Positions 1 to 5,865 are shown, counted from the stretch's first letter. The stretch: DNA of 12,515 nt from Sphingomonadales bacterium (GCA_028868335.1 JAGWUU010000062.1:1-12515); one strand, 5' to 3'. Numbers and translations: made by a program. The notes: generated by a model from the letters alone, not told the origin.

Positions 1-104
1 GTGCAAACGCCGCGCTTCTGCGGGTTCTGCTCCATCGCAGGGACCTTGCTCTTGGTCTTCTGCGGCACGCGGCCCTTGCGGACCAGCTGGTTGATCGTAG
101 GCAT
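1..104 (-). CDS. rpsL: 30S ribosomal protein S12, 5' part only
   Basis: This is the N-terminus of ribosomal protein S12, a protein of the small-subunit decoding centre. The reverse strand reads MPTINQLVRKGRVPQKTKSK from the ATG at 104-102, and the family signature PQKRGVC occupies residues 28-34. The window edge cuts the gene after 34 codons, so about three quarters of the usual ~123 residues lie outside. The start is fixed by the conserved MPTINQL opening. A purine-rich stretch lies upstream (reverse complement of 111-121, AAGGTGAAGAG). In alphaproteobacteria rpsL normally heads the str operon (rpsL-rpsG-fusA-tuf), so rpsG is expected to the left. The VPQK-KSKVPAM variant is, from memory, typical of sphingomonads. 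No anomaly is seen. Confidence 0.96.
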   Translation of the reverse strand, partial: MPTINQLVRKGRVPQKTKSKVPAMEQNPQKRGVC

Positions 105-402
105 GAAGTACTCTTCACCTTGTTCGATGGCCTTGCGGCGCAGGTGAAGTGATTGCGGCCCCTCGCGAAACGCGGCTGTCCGGGGATCATCCCGGAGTAC
201 CTGCCAGGTCGCGAACCGAAACGCTCCACCCGGACGAAAGGGCCGGGTTACTTTGACGGATTACCGGGTTGCCCCGACGCACCGCCAATGTTCAGCTCAA
301 TCCGGGATACACCCGGAAGCGCGCGCCGTTAGGCTGAAAGCCGCGTGCCGTCAAGCCATTTGCCGCTGCGTCCCCGCGTTCCGGCGAAATCCGCTTGCCG
401 CA
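105..402. other. Gene-free gap, rpsL leader and promoter region, with two small hairpins
   Basis: I find no convincing gene between the S12 start and the end of the lipoprotein gene. The stretch must contain the promoter and untranslated leader of rpsL (minus strand). I could not pick a -35/-10 pair with confidence. Two short inverted repeats are visible: TCCGGG-gatcat-CCCGGA (179-196, 6-bp arms, 6-nt loop) and ACCCGG-9 nt-CCGGGT (228-248). Both would fall in the rpsL transcript if it starts upstream of them. Neither is followed by a T run on either strand, so they do not look like intrinsic terminators. A plus-strand reading frame starting at 253 runs antisense through the lipoprotein gene and shows no protein-like features. 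Confidence 0.5.
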
Positions 403-792
403 TCAATTGCGGTTGCGATGGTGCCCGCCGTGCCCGTGCCGCTCGCCATGGCCACGCCCTGGTCCGCGCCCGGACCCATGCCCACGCCACGCTGGCGGCG
501 CACGATCGAAATGCTCCCAGCGCTCCCCGGGGCTGGTCGCGCCCTGACGGAAGTGGCGATCGCCATCGCGCCGCCAACGATCGCGGTCATGCATCCGGTA
601 GTAATAGTAGCCGCCATTGCCCCAATATCCGTCGAAGATCGGGCCATAGTAGCCATCGTACCAGCCATAGCTGCGCGGGTAGTAGTTCGAATAGGCAACC
701 GGCCGGTTGTAGCCATGACCATAGTCACTGGCGCACCCCGCCAGCGGCACCGTCGCCAGGGCCAGAGCCGTCAGGATCATCGCTCGTCTCAT
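403..792 (-). CDS. Small lipoprotein, Tyr/Gly- then His/Arg/Gly-rich, function unknown
   Basis: A 129-residue predicted lipoprotein. The N-terminus MRRAMILTALALATVPLAGC is a type II signal peptide with lipobox LAGC and lipidated Cys20. Position +2 is Ala, so outer-membrane sorting is expected. Residues 24-62 are rich in Tyr, Gly and Trp (repeated YG/GYY units). The rest is strongly charged, with alternating Arg/Asp and then a Gly/His/Arg tail ending in HGHGGHHRNRN. A reading frame extends further upstream, but the ATG at 792 is preferred: GGAG lies about 8 nt before it and it places the signal peptide at the terminus. I do not recognise a named family. The low-complexity tail could bind metal or polyanions, which is inference only. 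The gene is transcribed toward rpsL but is separated from it by ~300 nt, so it is probably a separate unit. Confidence 0.75.
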   Translation of the reverse strand: MRRAMILTALALATVPLAGCASDYGHGYNRPVAYSNYYPRSYGWYDGYYGPIFDGYWGNGGYYYYRMHDRDRWRRDGDRHFRQGATSPGERWEHFDRAPPAWRGHGSGRGPGRGHGERHGHGGHHRNRN

Positions 793-1034
793 TGTCGCAT
801 CTCCATCACGTCGCCGCATAATGGCAGACCGGCCCGCAACCTGGGCCCTTTCGGTCACGCCCGGACTCACCGGTCCGGCCAGATGGAAACAGGATGGAAC
901 CAGCGGTGTGAGCGCGGGATGAATGAATAATGAAATCCGCGCGCGGAGCTGCCCCACTTGATCCAATCCAGGCGGACACGTCTTACTACGGTGTCCGGGC
1001 ATAAATTCGCTTAGATCAACATGATACGTTCAAT

Positions 1035-1067
1035 AAGGTGACAGATTCCTTGTTTTCCTGTCACCTT
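1035..1067. repeat. Perfect 10-bp inverted repeat with 13-nt spacer
   Basis: AAGGTGACAG (1035-1044) and CTGTCACCTT (1058-1067) are exact reverse complements around ATTCCTTGTTTTC. No gene covers the site. As RNA it would form a 10-bp stem. On neither strand is there a clean T run after the stem, so a terminator for the GST gene is possible but not typical. The arms could also be terminal repeats of a small decayed element. Confidence 0.7.
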
Positions 1068-1101
1068 CGGTCGGCGCACGATCAGGTTGTGAAAGACCAA
1101 C

Positions 1102-1184
1102 GGCAGTTTGACAGCTTCGCCCAGTGTAGGAAACCGGCTGGTCAGCCGTCGCGCCTTTTCGACAAGCGACCGTCGCAAACTGCC
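1102..1184. repeat. 9-bp inverted repeat flanking a smaller hairpin
   Basis: GGCAGTTTG (1102-1110) pairs with CAAACTGCC (1176-1184). Inside lies CGGCTG-gt-CAGCCG (1135-1148), which could form a 5-bp hairpin with a 4-nt loop. A further short palindrome, GCGAC-c-GTCGC, lies near the right arm. The nested arrangement just past the GST stop codon suggests a folded 3' untranslated region or a small non-coding element. This rests on base pairing only. Confidence 0.45.
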
Positions 1185-1189
1185 CCCCG

Positions 1190-1822
1190 CTACAGGCCGA
1201 ACGCCGGTCGTTCCGCCAGACGGGCGCGCCATTGGGCGATTGCGGAGTGGTCGGCAAAGGCGTCGACGCGCAGTACCCGCGCGAAATCGAGCGCGACGGC
1301 GGCGGTGATGTCCGCCTGAGTCAGGTGCGTTGTCGCGACCCATTCGCGGCCCGTCATGTGGCGTTCGAAACGGGCGATGAAATCAGCCAACCGCGCCTTG
1401 CCGCGCTCGGCCAGCTCGGGAATCTGGGCGTAGTTGTCCGGTCCGGGCAGCGCGCGGTTCTTCATCGCCGGGGCAGTGTTGCGCATCGCCTCGGCTATGG
1501 CCATGAAACATTCGTGCTCGATCCGGGCATTCCAGCTCGCCACTTCGGCTTTCTCGACCGGGGTGCGGCCAAGCAGCGCGGGTTCGGGTTGCGCGGCCTC
1601 TGCCCAGGCGGCGATCGCAGGGTTGTCGGGCAACACCGTTCCGTCATCGAGCACCAGCGCCGGCACCGTGCAGGCCGGGTTGATCGCGCGGTAGGCGTCG
1701 GAAAGCTGCTCCCCCGTTGCAAGATCAACCACGCGAGTCTCGTGGGCGATGCCCTTTTCCGCCAGCAGTATTCGCGCCCGGCGTGGGCTGGGCGCGCGGG
1801 GATAGTCGTAGAGCGTTGGCAT
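1190..1822 (-). CDS. Glutathione S-transferase family protein
   Basis: A 210-residue cytosolic GST-fold protein, expected to conjugate glutathione to electrophiles or act as a glutathione-dependent reductase or isomerase. Residues 1-80 form the thioredoxin-like domain: MPTLYDYPRAPSPRRARILL gives the first strand and helix with a candidate active-site Ser12, TVPAL (52-56) holds the cis-proline, and DNPAI (66-70) sits where ES-A/I binds the glutathione gamma-glutamyl group in relatives. The helical C-domain has the LTQADI N-capping box (167-172). Length is normal for the family. The ATG at 1822 is preferred over one 36 nt upstream because AAGGAGAG lies 7 nt before it and the protein opens with a canonical GST start. 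The gene is divergent from the TonB-family gene. The exact class and substrate are unknown. Confidence 0.9.
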   Translation of the reverse strand: MPTLYDYPRAPSPRRARILLAEKGIAHETRVVDLATGEQLSDAYRAINPACTVPALVLDDGTVLPDNPAIAAWAEAAQPEPALLGRTPVEKAEVASWNARIEHECFMAIAEAMRNTAPAMKNRALPGPDNYAQIPELAERGKARLADFIARFERHMTGREWVATTHLTQADITAAVALDFARVLRVDAFADHSAIAQWRARLAERPAFGL

Positions 1823-1900
1823 CGCATCTCTCCTTTTCCCGCAGCCTAGAGTCTGCACGGCGCTTGGCCAAGCCTGTGCGCCTGCCGCTACGGAAAGCGC

Positions 1901-1932
1901 TTCTCAACCCAATATGACATGATATACTATCA
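1901..1932 (+). promoter_or_regulatory. Possible promoter and overlapping palindrome before the TonB-family gene
   Basis: TTCTCA (1901-1906), a 16-nt spacer and TATACT (1923-1928) give a plausible sigma-70 type promoter about 80 nt before the start codon at 2010. The -10 is part of a small palindrome TGATA-tac-TATCA (1920-1932). Such symmetry over a -10 can be a repressor site but may be chance in AT-rich promoter DNA. No mapping data are available. Confidence 0.35.
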
Positions 1933-2009
1933 CTCGACTCGTCAAACCGCAGAGGCGACTCGGACAAGCGAATGCGCCGGCGGCAGGGGTCCAAAAGATG
2001 GAGGATGCC

Positions 2010-2681
2010 ATGGCCTATGCCAGTTCGTTCGATACCAAGCGCCGCCTCGGCACGTTCGGCGCGGTTGCCGTCGTCGAGATCGTTATCGGTTACGCGCTCG
2101 TCACCGGTCTTGCGCAGAAACTGCTGCCGGTTCACCCGCCGCCGCATTTGCAGGCGGACAACTTCCGGCTGCCCCCGCCCAAGCCACCCGAGCCGCAACA
2201 CCCCAATGATCCCAAACCGCAGACCCGGCCCGTGACGAACCATGACACCCACGTTCTCGTTCCGACGGACCCGATCAGTTTCACTCCCGTCGTCCCCACG
2301 GGCGATGTCGGCGGCCTTGGCGGCACCGGGCACGACATTGGCGAGGTTCGCATCCCCCAACCCGATCCGCCCGCCCTCCCCCGACTGGTTCATGGCGCCC
2401 TGCCACGCGGCAATCCCGGCCTGTGGGTCACGCCCAACGACTATCCTTCGGGAGAACTGCGGCTGGAGCACCATGGTATCACCCGCTTCCGCCTGAGCAT
2501 CGGCGTTGACGGACGGGTCAGGGATTGCACGATAACCGGCTCTAGCGGCTATCCCGCGCTCGATGCGGCGGCCTGTGCCAAAGTGACCAGCCGCGCCCGC
2601 TTCGACCCTGCCCTCGACAGTACCGGTGCCCGGCTTGAGGGCAGCTACGCCAATTCGGTGCGCTGGCAGATCCCGGAGTGA
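2010..2681 (+). CDS. TonB family protein (TonB-like C-terminal domain)
   Basis: A 223-residue inner-membrane-anchored periplasmic protein. Residues 1-13 are cytoplasmic and charged (DTKRRL), and residues ~14-38 form one hydrophobic segment. Residues ~42-125 are Pro-rich (PPHLQ, PPPKPPEPQ), as expected for a periplasm-spanning linker. The last ~90 residues resemble TonB_C: RFRLSIGVDGRVRDCTITGS, then SSGYPALDAAA. TonB proteins pass proton-motive energy from ExbB-ExbD to outer-membrane TonB-dependent receptors. Sphingomonads carry many TonB-like paralogues, and no exbB/exbD or receptor gene is nearby, so it may serve a distant receptor. The ATG at 2010 is chosen because GGAGG (2000-2004) sits 5 nt upstream; an in-frame ATG at 1998 lacks a site. 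The gene converges on the alpha/beta hydrolase, with a hairpin between them. Confidence 0.87.
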   Translation: MAYASSFDTKRRLGTFGAVAVVEIVIGYALVTGLAQKLLPVHPPPHLQADNFRLPPPKPPEPQHPNDPKPQTRPVTNHDTHVLVPTDPISFTPVVPTGDVGGLGGTGHDIGEVRIPQPDPPALPRLVHGALPRGNPGLWVTPNDYPSGELRLEHHGITRFRLSIGVDGRVRDCTITGSSGYPALDAAACAKVTSRARFDPALDSTGARLEGSYANSVRWQIPE

Positions 2682-2710
2682 GGCCGGCCTGATCCGGGCG
2701 CAACGAATAC

Positions 2711-2738
2711 GCCCCGTCCGGACCCGACCGGGCGGGGC
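2711..2738. terminator. Bidirectional hairpin between converging genes
   Basis: GCCCCG-t-CCGG (2711-2721), loop ACCCGA, then CCGG-g-CGGGGC (2728-2738) form an 11-bp stem if T2717 pairs with G2732. It lies 29 nt past the TonB-family stop and 18 nt past the hydrolase stop. Its position between convergent genes and its high GC fit a shared terminator. No T run follows on either strand, so efficient intrinsic termination is not assured. Confidence 0.6.
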
Positions 2739-2756
2739 GACCGGCACGGCGCCGCA

Positions 2757-3602
2757 TCAGGCTGGCGGCATCACCCGCGTCAGGAACTCGATCACCGCGG
2801 CGTTGAATTCGTCGTTCCTGTCACCGGCAACCATGTGACCCGCGCCGCGAATATCCGCGATCTCAAGGTGGGGCACGCGACGGCGCAGATCGGCCACGCC
2901 ATCGTCGGTGACGATGTCGCTCTTCATGCCGCGCACCAGCAGGGTAGGCACGCTGTCGGTCCAGTCGGCTTCGTCGAGCAGGTGAAGGATCGCGCGCGGA
3001 CCGGCGCGTTCGTCTTCCATCATGCGCCGGTCCCAGTGCCAGTGCCAGCGCCCGTCGGCACCGGGGCGCAGGTTCTTGCGCAGGCCGGACAGGTCCTTGG
3101 GCCGGGGGCGGTCCGGGTAGTATGCGCTGATCGCGTCAGCGGCCTCCTCCAGCCCACCGAAGCCATCGGGATTGGCCATCATGAAGTCGCGAATCTTGCT
3201 CACGCCCGTAATCGACACCTTGGGAACGATGTCGACCAGCACGATCGCCGCGATCTCAAGCCCAAGGGTGGCCGCGACCATCGCGGTTATGCCGCCCAGC
3301 GAGGCACCGACCAGCGCCAGCGGGCGCGAGCCCTGCTCCGCTACCCTGGCGAGGTCCGCCGCGCGGGAGGTGATCGCATAGTCGCCATCCGGCGACCAGT
3401 CGCTGTCGCCGTGGCCGCGCAGGTCATAGTTGATCGCGTAGTAACCCGCCTCGGCGAGTTGTTCCTCCGCCTTGTCCCAGGAATGGCGAGTCTGTCCGCC
3501 GCCATGGCCCAGGACAACCGTTGGCGCGCCGCGCCGCCCTGCGACATCGGCAACAATGGTCAGCCCATCCCCCACGGGAACGCGGATCGTTTCTCGGTGC
3601 AT
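2757..3602 (-). CDS. Alpha/beta hydrolase
   Basis: A 281-residue alpha/beta-fold hydrolase, expected to cleave an ester, lactone or similar bond in the cytoplasm; no signal peptide is seen. HGGG (33-36) is the oxyanion-hole loop. GASLGG (99-104) is the nucleophile elbow with Ser101. The acid is probably Asp229 (RGMKSDIV) and the base His256 (GAGHMVAG). A cap region lies at ~130-215. Length is typical. The ATG at 3602 is the only reasonable start: an in-frame stop lies shortly upstream and there is no good ribosome-binding site, so translation may depend on the preceding genes. It follows the rubredoxin gene on the same strand by 56 nt and is probably the third gene of the P450 operon, although a palindrome in that gap could uncouple it. 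Relatives include epoxide hydrolases, esterases and C-C hydrolases; the sequence does not decide. Confidence 0.9.
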   Translation of the reverse strand: MHRETIRVPVGDGLTIVADVAGRRGAPTVVLGHGGGQTRHSWDKAEEQLAEAGYYAINYDLRGHGDSDWSPDGDYAITSRAADLARVAEQGSRPLALVGASLGGITAMVAATLGLEIAAIVLVDIVPKVSITGVSKIRDFMMANPDGFGGLEEAADAISAYYPDRPRPKDLSGLRKNLRPGADGRWHWHWDRRMMEDERAGPRAILHLLDEADWTDSVPTLLVRGMKSDIVTDDGVADLRRRVPHLEIADIRGAGHMVAGDRNDEFNAAVIEFLTRVMPPA

Positions 3603-3650
3603 GGGCGGGAGGAATGCCCGCGCCGGGGCGGCTGGTCAACGGGAATTTAA

Positions 3651-3673
3651 TTGATCGATTAAGAATCGATCAA
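3651..3673. repeat. Perfect 10-bp palindrome with 3-nt centre across the rubredoxin stop codon
   Basis: TTGATCGATT (3651-3660), AAG, AATCGATCAA (3664-3673) is an exact inverted repeat that includes the rubredoxin stop codon (3661-3659). On the minus strand it would make a 10-bp RNA stem with loop CTT, followed by TTAAATT. It could be an attenuator or weak terminator between rubredoxin and hydrolase, an mRNA-stabilising 3' end, or a protein-binding site. It is AT-rich compared with the surrounding DNA. Confidence 0.6.
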
Positions 3674-3826
3674 CTCGAAATCCTGCTTCTCGCTGCCGCA
3701 GTCGGGGCAGTACCAGTCCTCGGGAATATCCTCGAAGCGGGTGCCTGGCGCGATGCCTTCTTCGGGCAGGCCCAGGGCCTCGTCGTAGATCAGACCGCAG
3801 TTCCGGCACCGCCACTTTCGCATCAT
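3659..3826 (-). CDS. Rubredoxin
   Basis: A 55-residue rubredoxin, a small cytoplasmic electron carrier with one iron held by four cysteines. Counting from the first of two adjacent ATGs, the cysteines are C7-x2-C10 (CRNCG) and C40-x2-C43 (CPDCG). Both lie in the normal knuckle setting, with GLIYDEALG, GIAPGTRFEDIP and DWYCPDCG as in the family. The acidic C-terminus (QDFELIDS) is also typical. The first ATG (3826) overlaps the P450 stop as ATGA; the second (3823) overlaps as TGATG. Either gives an almost identical protein made by translational coupling, and no separate ribosome-binding site is visible. Rubredoxins usually serve AlkB-type alkane hydroxylases or oxygen-stress enzymes. No AlkB or rubredoxin reductase is nearby, so it may pass electrons to the P450, which is inference. 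Confidence 0.95.
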   Translation of the reverse strand: MMRKWRCRNCGLIYDEALGLPEEGIAPGTRFEDIPEDWYCPDCGSEKQDFELIDS

Positions 3827-5097
3827 TGCACCGTGAACCGGACGGGAACGTGCTTGGGCCCACAGACGAAGTTGGAGATCGTGCGCTCGCCCTGCCCGTT
3901 CATCTCGACCGACTTCAGGCGCTTGAACAGTTCCTCCCACAGGATCCGCATTTCCATCCGCGCGAGGTGCTGGCCAAGGCATACGTGGACGCCATAGCCA
4001 AAGGCGATCTGCGGATTGCTGGAGCCACGGTCGATGCGGAAATCGAACGGGTCGTCCCACACCGCCTCGTCGCGGTTGCCCGACTGGTAGGACAGCATCA
4101 GCCAGTCCCCGGCCCTGATCTTCTGCCCGGCGATTTCAGTATCCGACACGGCGCTGCGCATGAAGTGCTTGACCGGCACTTCCCAGCGGATCGATTCCTC
4201 GACGAAGGCATTGATCAGATCGGGATTGGCCTGCATCGCTTCGAGCATCCCGGGCCGCTCGGCCATGGCCCACATCGCCCCGGCGGCGGTGTTGCTGGTG
4301 GTATCGTGCCCGGCGGTGGCGGCGATGATGTAATAGCCCATCATCTGCCGGTGGTTGAGGTATTCGCCGTCGATCTTTGCATTGGCGATCAGGCTGTTGA
4401 CCTGGTCCGTGGGATTATCGCGGAACTTCTTCGTCACCGCGGCGAAGTAGTTTTCCAGCTCCATCGTGGTTTCCCACAGGCTCTTGAGCGCTTCCTCCGG
4501 CGTCAGTTCGGCGCGGGCACGGTTGAGTTCCGGGTCGGCATTGTTGAACAGTTCCTGCGTCAGCTTGAGCATGAACGCCTCGTCCTCTTGCGGGACGCCC
4601 AGCACGGTCATGATCACCCGAAGCGGATAGAGAAAGGCGACATCCTGGGCGAAGTCGCACTCGCCGTCGAAGGTCAGCATGTGATCGACGAAATCGCGGG
4701 CGATCTCGCGAATGCGGTCCTCCAGCGGCCGGATCGCGCGCGGGGTGACGTGCGGGAATACGATCCCGCGCAGGTTCTTGTGCTCCAGTCCGTCGACCGA
4801 GACCAGGCTGCGGATCAGGTTGGGTTCGCCGCCGGTGAGCATCTTCACCTTCTCGTTCCCTTCCATGTTGGTGAGGAACGTGGACTTGTCGCCATTGTGG
4901 AAGATGTCGGGCTGACGCTCGATCTCCTTGATGTCGGCATGGCGGCTGACCACCCAGAACGGTTCCACATCGTCGAGCGTGGCCACATCGAGCGGGGTTT
5001 GGGCGCGGATGGTGCGGAACGCGGCGTCCACCGGATCGCGAAGCGAATAGGCCTTGGGATCGATGATCGTCTCGGCAAGCTCCTTGGCAACCGCCAT
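3823..5097 (-). CDS. Cytochrome P450, CYP108-like
   Basis: A 424-residue soluble bacterial P450 with all key motifs: I-helix AGHDTT (262-267) for oxygen activation, K-helix ESIR (301-304, ExxR), and heme loop FGYGVHVCLG (366-375) with thiolate ligand Cys373. No signal peptide or membrane anchor is seen. From memory, the C-terminal third closely resembles P450terp (CYP108A1): PVK-FMR, then LSY-S-NRDE, then NFV-GPK-VP-RF. A CYP108 member is also known from Novosphingobium aromaticivorans. This points to hydroxylation of a terpenoid or aromatic hydrocarbon, but the substrate is not determined. The ATG at 5097 has AAGGAGAG 7 nt upstream. It is the first gene of a likely operon with rubredoxin (overlapping) and the hydrolase, and is divergent from a TetR regulator. 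No ferredoxin or ferredoxin reductase gene is adjacent. Confidence 0.95.
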   Translation of the reverse strand: MAVAKELAETIIDPKAYSLRDPVDAAFRTIRAQTPLDVATLDDVEPFWVVSRHADIKEIERQPDIFHNGDKSTFLTNMEGNEKVKMLTGGEPNLIRSLVSVDGLEHKNLRGIVFPHVTPRAIRPLEDRIREIARDFVDHMLTFDGECDFAQDVAFLYPLRVIMTVLGVPQEDEAFMLKLTQELFNNADPELNRARAELTPEEALKSLWETTMELENYFAAVTKKFRDNPTDQVNSLIANAKIDGEYLNHRQMMGYYIIAATAGHDTTSNTAAGAMWAMAERPGMLEAMQANPDLINAFVEESIRWEVPVKHFMRSAVSDTEIAGQKIRAGDWLMLSYQSGNRDEAVWDDPFDFRIDRGSSNPQIAFGYGVHVCLGQHLARMEMRILWEELFKRLKSVEMNGQGERTISNFVCGPKHVPVRFTVQ

Positions 5098-5142
5098 CGC
5101 ACTCTCTCCTTGTTGTGTGCCCGAATCCGCGGGCTTGCCATA

Positions 5143-5171
5143 ACACTATGAATATGTTGTTTGTCGGTCAA
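5143..5171 (-). promoter_or_regulatory. Candidate promoter of the P450 operon
   Basis: On the minus strand TTGACC (5171-5166) is followed after 17 nt by TAGTGT (5148-5143). The -35 is a good match to the alphaproteobacterial consensus and the -10 is weak, as expected for a regulated promoter. Transcription would start about 40 nt before the P450 start codon. The -35 falls inside the inverted repeat at 5156-5175. Confidence 0.4.
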
Positions 5172-5175
5172 CAAC
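5156..5175. promoter_or_regulatory. Inverted repeat GTTGTT-8 nt-AACAAC, possible operator
   Basis: GTTGTT (5156-5161) and AACAAC (5170-5175) are exact reverse complements spaced by TGTCGGTC. The site covers the candidate -35 of the P450 promoter, a position where a bound repressor would block RNA polymerase. It is less symmetric than the palindrome at 5179-5196, 3 bp away. Confidence 0.4.
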
Positions 5176-5178
5176 TAT

Positions 5179-5196
5179 CTTAACCGATCGGCTAAG
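5179..5196. promoter_or_regulatory. Near-perfect 18-bp palindrome, probable TetR-family operator
   Basis: CTTAACCGATCGGCTAAG is symmetric at 8 of 9 base pairs; only A5183/C5192 break it. Size, full dyad symmetry and the CCGATCGG core are typical of TetR-family operators. It lies 24 bp before the TetR start codon and just upstream (about -43 to -60) of the candidate P450 promoter. One bound dimer could therefore control both directions and give autoregulation. This is inferred from position and symmetry. Confidence 0.65.
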
Positions 5197-5220
5197 GCGA
5201 CGGAAAGGGGAATGACGACG

Positions 5221-5865
5221 ATGGCCCAGGCGGCGGTCCAGGCTGCGATCCAGCCCCGGCGCACCCAGGCGCAGCGCAGCGCCGAATCCGAGGCGCGCCT
5301 TCTTGACGCGGCGGCGCAGATCATCGCCAGCGAGGGCTATCTGGCCGCCACGCTCGAGCGGGTGGGTGAGCGCGCCGGATTCAGCCGCGGCCTTGCCAGC
5401 CGCAAGTATGGTTCCAAGGACGGACTGATCGAGGCGGTGATCTGGCGGGTTTCGGCTCGTGTCCACGACCAGGTCGATCTGGCCGTGGCCGGACAGGACG
5501 ATCCGCTCGACAAGCTGATCGCGCTGTTTGACCGTTTCGTCCACCTGGTGCTCAACGATATTTCGGTGCGCGCCTATTTCGTGCTGTTCAGCGCGATGAT
5601 CGCCAACCGGCTGGAGACGCGGCTGGTGTTCGAGCAGGTGCAGTTGCGCTTTGGACAACGGGTGGAGGAACTGATCGTCGCTGCGCAGTGTGCCGGGCGG
5701 ATCAGCCCTGCCCTGCCCGTGAAGCATGTGTCGTACTACGTCGGCTGCCTGCTGGCCGGCATCTCGATCGAAACGGCGATGGGGGCCGAAGATGAAGTGG
5801 AGGTTGATCCGCTCGTCCTGCGGCGTGACCTCGGCGCGATGCTGCGGCGGGCACTGGCGGGATAG
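5221..5865 (+). CDS. TetR/AcrR family transcriptional regulator
   Basis: A 214-residue one-component regulator. Residues ~20-66 form the TetR_N DNA-binding domain: ARLLDAAAQIIASEGYLAAT, then the helix-turn-helix LERVGERAGFSRGLASRKYG with the usual Y-G-SK-GLI continuation. Residues ~80-214 are the all-helical ligand-binding and dimerisation domain. Starts at 5161 (TTG) and 5212 (ATG) are in frame, but ATG 5221 fits best because AAGGGG (5205-5210) lies 10 nt upstream; 5212 would leave only 1 nt. The 5161 start would also place the operator candidates inside the coding region. It is divergent from the P450 operon with a 123-bp shared control region, so it is most likely a ligand-released repressor of that operon and of itself. 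The ligand is unknown; it may be the P450 substrate or product. Confidence 0.92.
   Translation: MAQAAVQAAIQPRRTQAQRSAESEARLLDAAAQIIASEGYLAATLERVGERAGFSRGLASRKYGSKDGLIEAVIWRVSARVHDQVDLAVAGQDDPLDKLIALFDRFVHLVLNDISVRAYFVLFSAMIANRLETRLVFEQVQLRFGQRVEELIVAAQCAGRISPALPVKHVSYYVGCLLAGISIETAMGAEDEVEVDPLVLRRDLGAMLRRALAG

Larger units (their letters stand above)
793..1189. other. 397-nt gap rich in inverted repeats, no supported gene
   Basis: No reading frame here is convincing. The right part (1011-1189) is an open minus-strand extension past the GST stop in two frames, without a start, RBS or recognisable domain. The gap holds several inverted repeats: CCGGAC-6 nt-GTCCGG (861-878), the 12-bp palindrome TCCGCGCGCGGA (936-947), CGGACAC-11 nt-GTGTCCG (973-997), a 10-bp-arm repeat at 1035-1067 and a 9-bp-arm repeat at 1102-1184. 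No T run follows the stems. The leftmost ~150 nt should include the lipoprotein promoter, which I could not place. The density of symmetric elements suggests extragenic repeat sequence, an old mobile-element remnant, or a structured RNA. The sequence alone does not decide. Confidence 0.5.

Noticed and set aside
253..930. Plus-strand frame of 225 codons opposite the lipoprotein
   Set aside because: It lacks a good start context, and the opposite strand has a clear lipobox signal peptide and ribosome-binding site.
1011..1343. Minus-strand frame extending past the GST stop, with a protein-like tail (FPTLGEAVKLPLVFHNLIV)
   Set aside because: The front half overlaps GST in another frame and there is no start codon or ribosome-binding site near the unique part. 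A decayed gene remnant is possible but cannot be supported.
1725..2747. Minus-strand open frame of 340 codons across the TonB-family gene and the GST start
   Set aside because: It overlaps two well-supported genes and the divergent promoter region, and its translation has no recognisable fold.
3826..5151. Long plus-strand open frame (441 codons) opposite the P450
   Set aside because: It is the antisense shadow of a clear P450 with all motifs; the translation is rich in His, Asp, Gly and Arg with no domain, as expected from GC-rich codon bias.
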